NCBI GenBank assembly: GCA_946478755.1
Contig: CAMLDJ010000132.1
Location: 1 to 14,093, forward strand
Direction: 5' to 3'
Length of the DNA stretch: 14,093 nt
Source: an uncultured Pedobacter sp.
GTDB taxonomy: Bacteria; Bacteroidota; Bacteroidia; Sphingobacteriales; Sphingobacteriaceae
Positions within the stretch are counted from its first letter, which is position 1; each line of letters begins with the position of its first letter. The notes beneath the pieces were generated by a model that saw only the letters and a program-made list of their open reading frames with translations, was not told where the DNA came from and searched no databases. This document shows, in pieces, positions 1 to 6,855 of the stretch. Position numbers and translations under genes: made by a program.

Positions 1-192
1 ATTACGCTTTTTCCATAATACTACAAAAACGTCCTGTAATACCTGTTCTGCGATATCGCTGTCTTTAAGGTAGTAAAGTGTGGTTTGGTATAACTTTTTC
101 CAGTACCGATTGTATAAAATGGCAAAAGCCTGGGAATTGTCCATCACAACAGATTTCCACAATTCATCATCGGTCAAGGAGTTTTCGGTCAT
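1..192 (-). CDS. ECF (FecI-type) RNA polymerase sigma factor, N-terminal part
   Basis: Reading the minus strand from the ATG at 192..190 gives 64 codons, open to the window edge, so the C-terminal part is missing. The peptide begins MTENSLTDDELWKSVV and continues with an AFAILYNRYWKKLY stretch and then DIAEQVLQDVFVVLWKKR. This is the sigma-70 region 2 pattern of ECF factors (AE-x-x-x-Q-D-VF-x-x-LW-x-x-R), which binds core polymerase and the -10 element. Region 4 lies outside the window. In Bacteroidota such factors usually pair with a FecR-type anti-sigma factor and control a susC/susD operon; the adjacent fecR-like and susC genes fit this. The unusual point is orientation: the gene is divergent from its presumed anti-sigma gene rather than upstream in the same direction. 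The start is supported by a good promoter match just upstream. The family call is secure; the specific regulon is inferred. Confidence 0.9.
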   Translation of the reverse strand, partial: MTENSLTDDELWKSVVMDNSQAFAILYNRYWKKLYQTTLYYLKDSDIAEQVLQDVFVVLWKKRN

Positions 193-205
193 AATTGGCT
201 AAAGT

Positions 206-238
206 CAAACTTAGGTATTTGTTTATATTTCGTCAACA
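206..238 (-). promoter_or_regulatory. Putative Bacteroidota housekeeping promoter for the sigma factor gene
   Basis: On the minus strand, TAAGTTTG (plus 213..206) matches the Bacteroidota -7 consensus TAnnTTTG exactly. A TGTTG (plus 238..234) sits 20 nt upstream as the -33 element. Transcription would start around 200, leaving a leader of only about 5-10 nt before the ATG at 192, with no Shine-Dalgarno sequence. Very short leaders and missing Shine-Dalgarno sequences are common in this phylum. This would make the sigma gene expressed from the primary sigma factor and not autoregulated. The evidence is the motif match only. Confidence 0.5.
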
Positions 239-279
239 TAAAATAAGGAGAATATTTTTTTTTAAAAAGCATGTGTGTT

Positions 280-298
280 GCCCCTGACTTTTTACGTC
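280..298 (+). promoter_or_regulatory. Candidate ECF-type control element upstream of the anti-sigma gene
   Basis: The 62 bp before the fecR-like ATG contain GCCCCTGACTTTTTACGTC but no TAnnTTTG element. Its first 11 bases (GCCCCTGACTT) recur with one change as GCCCCCGACTT at 1493..1503, upstream of susC. A CGTC core near the 3' end resembles the -10 core of many ECF promoters. I infer a possible recognition site for the ECF sigma factor encoded alongside. No transcription start is known, and the second copy overlaps a hairpin arm, so this is weak. Confidence 0.25.
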
Positions 299-331
299 TT
301 TATAGTAAACCAGGTATAAACTGACTACACC

Positions 332-1444
332 ATGACCTCAGAGGAGTATATAATACTTTATGAAAAGTTCATTGCCGGAACGATTACTCAGGAAGAAGAA
401 AAGCTGCTGTTCACCTACAGCGACAGGTTCAGATTAGAGGATAATCGTCAGTTATGGCAGAACGAAGAAGATTTAAAAAACCGGGTATTTCATAAAATCA
501 AATCAAAAACAACAGAAAAAAAGTTTAACACCTGGTGGCTTGCAGCAGCTGTGCTGTTGACGACGGTTGCCGCGGGTCTGGTCTTTTTTAATTCGAACTA
601 TACGCCAGAGAAAAATGCCGCCGATCGATCCGCAGAATGGTCAAAAAATCAAAATAACGCTGCTGTACTCACATTGGCTGACGGCTCGGTGATTAAGCTG
701 GACCAGGCAAATAATGGCGTATTATCTGCCAGCGGAAAAGTGCTGATCAAAAAGTTAAAAAATGGCGAACTGGTTTATGATCAGTCGGGTACGGATGCCA
801 ATGCCACTGAAACCGCTAATAATATCTTAAATATCCCACGAGGAGGGCAATACCAGATCACTTTGGCCGATGGTTCTAAGGTTTGGCTTAACTCGGAATC
901 CAGACTGAGCTATCCGACTGACTTTAAGGGAACTGAACGGATTGTAGAATTAACCGGAGAAGCGTATTTTGAAGTAGCAAAAAATAAAGAAATGCCATTT
1001 AAGGTTAAAGTAAACGGTATCGAAATCCAGGTCTTAGGTACGCACTTCAATGTTACCGGTTACCAGAATGCGCCGGTAAAAACTACCTTACTGGAAGGCT
1101 CCGTTCGACTGTGTAATCACAAATCAAAAATGCTGCTGAAGCCGGGCCAGGAAGCCACGGCTGATGAGCATACCAGCGAAATTCTGATAAAGGAGGTCAA
1201 TACCCGGATGGCTGTGGCCTGGAAAAATGGCTATTTTGCTTTTGAGGATGAAAATATTGTTGACATTATGAACCAGGTAAGTCGTTGGTACGATATAGAG
1301 GTAGCGTACCAGGGAGAGCTGACCGACAAAACTTTTGGAGGTACCTATGCGAAAACAAAATCGCTTTCAGAACTCTTAAAAGGGCTTGAACTGACGGGCC
1401 TGGTGCGTTTTAAAGTTGAAGGAAGGAGGGTGATCGTGATGTAA
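332..1444 (+). CDS. FecR-type anti-sigma factor (FecR / DUF4974 protein)
   Basis: This inner-membrane regulator of 370 aa probably holds the neighbouring ECF sigma factor inactive until the SusC partner reports substrate. The cytoplasmic N-terminus (about 1-65) has charged helices typical of the sigma-binding part. A single transmembrane helix follows at about 68-86 (WWLAAAVLLTTVAAGLVFF). The periplasmic FecR domain spans about 165-260 and shows ADGSKVWLNSESRLSYP (179-195), ELTGEAYFEVAKN (206-218) and a VLGTHFNV block (234-241). A C-terminal DUF4974-like domain covers about 298-369, with the usual AWKNGYFAFED opening (296-306) and a terminal beta strand. Length and order match intact Bacteroidota FecR homologues. 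The gene lies 133 bp before a susC gene with an STN domain, which is the expected signalling partner. It is separated from its sigma gene by a divergent promoter region. The family call is secure; the partner assignment is by context. Confidence 0.93.
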   Translation: MTSEEYIILYEKFIAGTITQEEEKLLFTYSDRFRLEDNRQLWQNEEDLKNRVFHKIKSKTTEKKFNTWWLAAAVLLTTVAAGLVFFNSNYTPEKNAADRSAEWSKNQNNAAVLTLADGSVIKLDQANNGVLSASGKVLIKKLKNGELVYDQSGTDANATETANNILNIPRGGQYQITLADGSKVWLNSESRLSYPTDFKGTERIVELTGEAYFEVAKNKEMPFKVKVNGIEIQVLGTHFNVTGYQNAPVKTTLLEGSVRLCNHKSKMLLKPGQEATADEHTSEILIKEVNTRMAVAWKNGYFAFEDENIVDIMNQVSRWYDIEVAYQGELTDKTFGGTYAKTKSLSELLKGLELTGLVRFKVEGRRVIVM

Positions 1445-1475
1445 TAAAATTTTACTAACGATTGTCTGAAAAAAC

Positions 1476-1499
1476 CGGGAGCGATTGGCCTCGCCCCCG
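1476..1499. terminator. Hairpin between fecR-like gene and susC, terminator-like on the minus strand
   Basis: CGGGAGCGA (1476..1484) pairs with TCGCCCCCG (1491..1499) across the 6-nt loop TTGGCC: nine positions with one A/C mismatch. On the minus strand the stem is followed by GG and six T residues (complement of 1469..1474), the form of an intrinsic terminator. On the plus strand it is preceded by the A tract and followed by GACTTATAG, so it lacks a U tract in the direction of fecR-susC transcription. It could stop antisense transcripts, partly terminate fecR transcription, or act as a leader structure for susC. The structure is read directly from sequence; the function is inferred. Confidence 0.5.
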
Positions 1500-1577
1500 A
1501 CTTATAGCTAAGGCTAAAATCAGATAATTTAATATAGATAGCTTACTAAACCTTTACAATTTTAACCAAACAGTCAA

Positions 1578-4500
1578 ATGTATAAAAATTTTACTGCATT
1601 AATATGCGGCTTGAACTCCTATATCAACAATTTTAAATACACTTTCAGAATTAAACTTTCCTGTATAATCATTTTGATATCGATTTTAGATATACAAGCC
1701 AGTGCTTATGCACAGAAGATCAATATCCAGGTGAAAAATGCAGCGCTAAGGAATGTTTTTATGACCATTCAGGAGCAAAGTGGCTATGATTTCATCTATA
1801 GCAGTCAATTACTCAAAAATGCCAGACCTGTTACCTTGAATGTCAGTAACGCCTCCATTACCGAGGTGCTGGAGAAGTGCATGGTTAATCAACCCTTAAA
1901 TTATATCATTAACCAAAAAACGGTGACCATAAAGGCTAAAGCCGCTGCACCTGCGGCCTTACAAAAATCGACCTCGGTTTCGGGTAAGGTTACAGATGAC
2001 AAAAAGCTACCGCTACCCGGGGTAACCATTAAAGTAAAAAATACCGGTATCACCACCGTTTCTGACGCAGATGGTAATTATAAAATCTCAGCGCCGGCAA
2101 CCGATTTTACCCTGATTTTCTCTTACATCGGCTTTGTTGCTCAGGAAGTTCCTGTTAACGGCAGAAGTGTGATCAATGTTTTGCTGTTGACAATGGATTC
2201 GGGATTGAATGAGGTTGTGGTTATCGGATATGGTACGACAAAAAAAACGGACCTTACAGCCTCGGTCTCCTCAATTTCTAAGGAAGCCTTATCTCAACGG
2301 ACACTTTTTTCACTGGCAGACGCCATAAAAGGAAAGGCCGCCGGGGTGCAGATCACCCAAAATGATGGTACACCAGGTTCCGAAAATACCATCCGAATCC
2401 GTGGAGCAAGTTCGGTAAGTGCATCCAGCACACCGTTGTTTGTGATTGATGGAATATTGCAGGACGATGCCAATAATATAAGCCCGGGTGATATTGAGTC
2501 CGTGGAGATCTTAAAAGATGCCTCTGGTACGGCAATTTACGGTTCGAGGGGTGCGAACGGTGTAATCCTCATCACTACTAAAACAGGCAAAGCAGGAGGC
2601 ACACAGGTGGAGTTCTATAACAACACAGGGGTGCAGACATCAGGTAATTTATATAAACTAATGAATGCATCTGAGTATGAGCATGATAAGTTTCTGGCTG
2701 GCTACGTATATTCCCGCGCCAGCACGACCAATCCGGATGTGCCGGCTACTACCTTAGGCGATTATACTTATTTCCGTGACAGCCCGATAGGCACTGAAGG
2801 GGGCTTTTGGGGCGTACCTATGTCTTCACCGCATAGTACCTGGAGAAATCACCTGAACCCCGACTCTGTGAATACAGACTGGCAAAAGGCGATGTTTAAG
2901 AATACCGCTGTACAGGAATACCGCCTGAGCGTTTTGGGAGGAGCAAATACCACTAAATACGCATTTTTGGGTGGTTACATGGATCAGGGGGGACTAATGG
3001 TTTATAGCGGATATAGGCGTTATAACGGCAGGTTTAACTTTCAGCAAAAACTAGCTAAAAATGTGACGTTAAACAGCAATATCTCGGGAACAAAATCAAT
3101 TACTAATGGATTCATTTCCAGCACTTCTGCATTGAATGGAGGGTTTGCATCCAATGCAATCATCACCAGTATGCTGCAGCAGCCGCCGGTAAATCCCTTA
3201 ACCTTCACGGATATCGATGACAATGCGGGGGTAGATGATTACATCACCAATAATCCTTATTCACTTGCCAAATATGTGACCAATGCGAAAAACAATACAG
3301 AATGGGTAGCCAGGTTGGGCTTAGACTGGAACATCAGCGACCATTTCACATTCCGGAGTACGGGTACCTTTACCAACGTAAATTCGGAAACAGATGCGTA
3401 CTATCCTAAGACGGTTTCGGCCGGAGCAAAGTACAATGGACGGGCTGTGCTTTCAAGAGGGACGACAAACCGCTATATGAATGAGAACCTGCTGTACTAT
3501 AAAGGAATGATTGGTAAAAATCATAAAATTAATGTAATGGCAGGGGCAACGTTTGAAGAGAGTAAGTATAGCCTGATCACTGCCGAGAATCAGAATTACG
3601 ACATCGAAACTTTAGGGGTGTTTGGCTTGTCAAATGGTACTGTGCCAATTATACCTACCTATAATATAACCAGCTGGACAATGGCTTCCTTTTTAGGACG
3701 GGCAGAATATTCATTTAAGAATAAATACCTGGCTACCTTTACCATGAGGACAGACGGCTCATCACGTTTCAGCGCGACAGACAAATGGGGCTATTTTCCA
3801 TCGGCAGCGTTGGCATGGAAAGCATCAGAAGAGAAATTCATCAGGAATATCCCTGCGATCAGTAACCTGAAATTCCGGACAAGTATAGGACAAAGTGGTA
3901 ACACCGCTATTCCATCTTATCTGACCTTGTCGACCATTGCGACCTATTTTTCGCCAATGGATGGCAATACGCCTGACTATGGGGTAGTGGTGGACCGGCC
4001 GGAGAACTTATCGTTAAAATGGGAAACGACCACCCAGATGGATGCAGGTGCTGACCTGGGCTTGTTTAAAAACAGACTAACATTTACGTTGGACTGGTAC
4101 CTGAAAAAAACAAATGATCTTTTAATACAGAAGGTAACTCCGGGCTATAGCGGATACAGAAGTACCTGGACCAACTTAGGTTCGATCCAGAATAGTGGCC
4201 TGGAAGCTGACATCAGCGCGCTGATCATTTCCAATGAGAAGTTCAATTGGAATATCAGTACCAATATTGGCTTTAACCGTTCAAAGGCAATTGAAATTGG
4301 TAATGAACTGAGCCTGGCGCCAGGAATTGTATCAGGAATAGGAACTTCGGCTATTATACGCAATGGGGAGCCGCTTGGGCAATGGTTTGGTTACCAGACC
4401 AATGGCATTTATCAAAATGAAGACGAGATCAGGGCATCAAACCTGACGGAGATTAACGGCATTGCAATAGGTGCGGTGAGACCAGGTACAAGAAGGTTTA

Positions 4501-5099
4501 TTGACCAGAATGGTGATCATAAAGTGGATGCGAACGACCGGGTAATTCTGGGACAGGGGCAACCGCTCTTTTCAGGTGGTCTGACCAATTCATTTGGCTA
4601 CAAAGGTTTTGACCTCAATATAGTCGTCCAGTATAGTTATGGTAACAAATTATACAATGCCAATAGGGTGGCACTTGAATCCGGACGAAATACCAATAAT
4701 ATGAATGCGGCACGTGCCGATGCCTGGAGGCCCTCTTTATACGATATGACGACGGGAAATCTGTTTGAGGCTGGAAATGCAGGCGAAAAATATCGCATGG
4801 GAGGGAGTCCGGAGGAGAACCTCATGCTTTCCGACTGGATTGAAGACGGATCTTATATCAGATTGAGTGACCTGACACTTGCATACCGGTTTGCCGCACC
4901 TTTGGTAAAAAAAATTGGTTTCAAGGGATTATCGCTATTCGCTACCGGCAAAAACCTTTTGATCTGGACAAAATATACTGGCTATGACCCGGAAGTAAAT
5001 ACACGTCAGGGCGGATTCGGGGATTTGATGCCTTCTCTTGATTATGCCTCGTATCCACGATCAAGGGTATATTCTTTAGGTCTGAGAGCACAGTTTTAA
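1578..5099 (+). CDS. SusC/RagA-type TonB-dependent outer-membrane transporter with STN signalling domain
   Basis: This outer-membrane channel of 1173 aa imports glycan fragments into the periplasm using TonB energy, in complex with the SusD lipoprotein. A hydrophobic signal (about 23-45, KLSCIIILISILDIQ then ASAYA) suggests cleavage before Gln46. An STN domain follows (about 47-118), which in transducing receptors contacts a FecR-type anti-sigma factor. Next are a carboxypeptidase-regulatory-like beta-sandwich (about 133-208, SGKVTDDKKLPLPGVTI ... SDADGNYKI), a TonB-box/plug start (LNEVVVIGYGTTKKTDLT, 210-226), the SusC plug signature with RIRGASSVSASSTPLFVIDG and SGTAIYGSRGANGVILITTK, and then the barrel ending in SLGLRAQF with a terminal Phe. 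The length is normal and no frame break is seen. Its stop is 13 bp from susD. The STN domain fits control by the upstream FecR-like protein. The substrate is not readable from sequence; the GH92 neighbour suggests an alpha-mannoside. Confidence 0.96.
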   Translation: MYKNFTALICGLNSYINNFKYTFRIKLSCIIILISILDIQASAYAQKINIQVKNAALRNVFMTIQEQSGYDFIYSSQLLKNARPVTLNVSNASITEVLEKCMVNQPLNYIINQKTVTIKAKAAAPAALQKSTSVSGKVTDDKKLPLPGVTIKVKNTGITTVSDADGNYKISAPATDFTLIFSYIGFVAQEVPVNGRSVINVLLLTMDSGLNEVVVIGYGTTKKTDLTASVSSISKEALSQRTLFSLADAIKGKAAGVQITQNDGTPGSENTIRIRGASSVSASSTPLFVIDGILQDDANNISPGDIESVEILKDASGTAIYGSRGANGVILITTKTGKAGGTQVEFYNNTGVQTSGNLYKLMNASEYEHDKFLAGYVYSRASTTNPDVPATTLGDYTYFRDSPIGTEGGFWGVPMSSPHSTWRNHLNPDSVNTDWQKAMFKNTAVQEYRLSVLGGANTTKYAFLGGYMDQGGLMVYSGYRRYNGRFNFQQKLAKNVTLNSNISGTKSITNGFISSTSALNGGFASNAIITSMLQQPPVNPLTFTDIDDNAGVDDYITNNPYSLAKYVTNAKNNTEWVARLGLDWNISDHFTFRSTGTFTNVNSETDAYYPKTVSAGAKYNGRAVLSRGTTNRYMNENLLYYKGMIGKNHKINVMAGATFEESKYSLITAENQNYDIETLGVFGLSNGTVPIIPTYNITSWTMASFLGRAEYSFKNKYLATFTMRTDGSSRFSATDKWGYFPSAALAWKASEEKFIRNIPAISNLKFRTSIGQSGNTAIPSYLTLSTIATYFSPMDGNTPDYGVVVDRPENLSLKWETTTQMDAGADLGLFKNRLTFTLDWYLKKTNDLLIQKVTPGYSGYRSTWTNLGSIQNSGLEADISALIISNEKFNWNISTNIGFNRSKAIEIGNELSLAPGIVSGIGTSAIIRNGEPLGQWFGYQTNGIYQNEDEIRASNLTEINGIAIGAVRPGTRRFIDQNGDHKVDANDRVILGQGQPLFSGGLTNSFGYKGFDLNIVVQYSYGNKLYNANRVALESGRNTNNMNAARADAWRPSLYDMTTGNLFEAGNAGEKYRMGGSPEENLMLSDWIEDGSYIRLSDLTLAYRFAAPLVKKIGFKGLSLFATGKNLLIWTKYTGYDPEVNTRQGGFGDLMPSLDYASYPRSRVYSLGLRAQF

Positions 5100-5112
5100 T
5101 GATAACCATATT

Positions 5113-6834
5113 ATGAAAAATAATAAGATGAAAGTAAAAATGGTTTTAATGGGATGTCTGTTCATGACATTTTTAGGATCCTGCAAAAAGTTCTTAGCGG
5201 AAAAACCTGAAACCCAATATACAGTTGATAATTTCTTTGTAGATAAAACTACGCTTGACGCAGGCATAGTAGGTATATATTCGTCCGTGAAGGACCTGTT
5301 TGGCGTTTATACCAATACGCCGCTGTTTATGACCGAAATAGGAACGGATGAAGCCATGTTTAAAGGCACATCAGGCGTACGCTATAATTTTGACCGGTAT
5401 ACATTTTCTCCAAGTGAAGGTGCGATCTATGAATACTGGATCAGACATTTCCAAATCGCTACAAGGACCAATAGTATTATCGATGCCGCAACGAAAGTGA
5501 GCAAGATCTCGGAAGCAGACCGTAACGTGATATTGGGAGAGGCACATTTTATAAGAGGCTACGTATATTTCAGACTGGTACAGGCTTTCGGAGAACTCCC
5601 GGTCGTAGACAAGCCGGCTAGCGGTGATTTTGATTACGGCCTACCCAGAAAGTCAATCAAAGATGTATATGACTTTATTTTAAGTGACCTGACCTTTGCG
5701 GCAGCGCCAGGTGTATTGGGGACAGCCAAGACTAATGACGGACATGCAAATCAATGGGCGGCAAAAGCATTGCTCGGTAAAGTCTACTTAACGATGGCTT
5801 CTGCAAAAGAAACTGCGCTAACTAAAACAACCGGCAAAGTAGATGGATATAAGGACCTTGTCCAGTCGTCACAGGAATTATATACCAAAGCATGGGAAGT
5901 ATTAAAAGATGTAAAGGACAATAGCGGGGCAGATCTGCTGCCGGTGTATGGGGATGTTTTCAAAATCGAGAACAAGAACATCAACAAGGAGTCCTTATTC
6001 GAACTTCAGTTTAGTCCGGTAGTGCCCTATGGTACGCAGTGGACCAAGGAGTTCGGTATGGTAGCCAGCGGTACAATTAACGGCAATCCGGCCTATTATA
6101 CCAATTCAATGATTGGCCAGGGAAATCTTGTTTATGTACCGAAATTTTATAAGTACTATAAGGCCACGCCAAAAACGGTTGATTATGACAGTAGAAGGGT
6201 GTGGAATTTATCGGATTCGATAGTGACCGTGATGAATAATGAGCCCTCAAAGCTTACCTATATCTGGGGCACAACATTTAGTCCTGATGTCTACAATCAG
6301 ACCATACTTGGACGCTGTGGAATGACAAAGTACAGATGGGGAACTTCCTGGAGAACCACCTCGGCTTATTTATATTCAAATGCCCCCAACAACGTCATTG
6401 TGCTCCGCTTTGCTGATGTATTGCTGATGTTCGCAGAGGCTGACTATAAAAAGAACGGCGTGATCTCCTCGGAAGGCCTGCAGGCCATAAACCGGGTTAG
6501 ACAACGTGCAAGAGGCTTAACTGCCGCAGGCGCACCGGTTGCAGCATCGGCAACTCCTGGATTTAAAAATTATGTTGCGTCGGACATCACCATTGATGAG
6601 TTGTTAATGGAGCGCGGAAGGGAACTCTGCTTTGAGTTTCAACGTTGGTTTGACCTGGCAAGAACTGGGAAATTTGAAACATTCCTGGAGAAAACAAGAC
6701 CGGTAGCGAATACGAGCATTGTCAATACAAGCACCAGTTTTAATCCTGAGAAACATTACCTTTTTCCGATTCCGCAATCTGAGATTGATTTGTCTACCAA
6801 CAAGGAAAATTTTAAACAGAACCCGAATTACTAA
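5113..6834 (+). CDS. SusD/RagB-family glycan-binding lipoprotein
   Basis: This surface lipoprotein of 573 aa forms the lid of the SusC transporter and captures glycan. The N-terminus has a lipobox LGSC with lipidated Cys24, followed by KKFLAEKPETQY, the usual opening of this family. Family blocks seen in order are ILGEAHFIRGYVYFRLVQAFG with ELPVVD (TPR-like region), NQWAAKALLGKVYLTMA, VIVLRFADVLLMFAEA, LQAINRVRQRA, and DELLMERGRELCFEFQRWFDLARTGKF. The C-terminus, YLFPIPQSEIDLSTNKENF then QNPNY, is the classic SusD ending, so the protein is complete. It follows susC by 13 bp and precedes the first flavoenzyme gene by 21 bp. A second ATG lies five codons in (M6) and would leave the lipobox intact, so the exact start is uncertain. 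Ligand specificity is unknown. Confidence 0.95.
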   Translation: MKNNKMKVKMVLMGCLFMTFLGSCKKFLAEKPETQYTVDNFFVDKTTLDAGIVGIYSSVKDLFGVYTNTPLFMTEIGTDEAMFKGTSGVRYNFDRYTFSPSEGAIYEYWIRHFQIATRTNSIIDAATKVSKISEADRNVILGEAHFIRGYVYFRLVQAFGELPVVDKPASGDFDYGLPRKSIKDVYDFILSDLTFAAAPGVLGTAKTNDGHANQWAAKALLGKVYLTMASAKETALTKTTGKVDGYKDLVQSSQELYTKAWEVLKDVKDNSGADLLPVYGDVFKIENKNINKESLFELQFSPVVPYGTQWTKEFGMVASGTINGNPAYYTNSMIGQGNLVYVPKFYKYYKATPKTVDYDSRRVWNLSDSIVTVMNNEPSKLTYIWGTTFSPDVYNQTILGRCGMTKYRWGTSWRTTSAYLYSNAPNNVIVLRFADVLLMFAEADYKKNGVISSEGLQAINRVRQRARGLTAAGAPVAASATPGFKNYVASDITIDELLMERGRELCFEFQRWFDLARTGKFETFLEKTRPVANTSIVNTSTSFNPEKHYLFPIPQSEIDLSTNKENFKQNPNY

Positions 6835-6855
6835 CAAGCAGTTAAATTATTTGAG

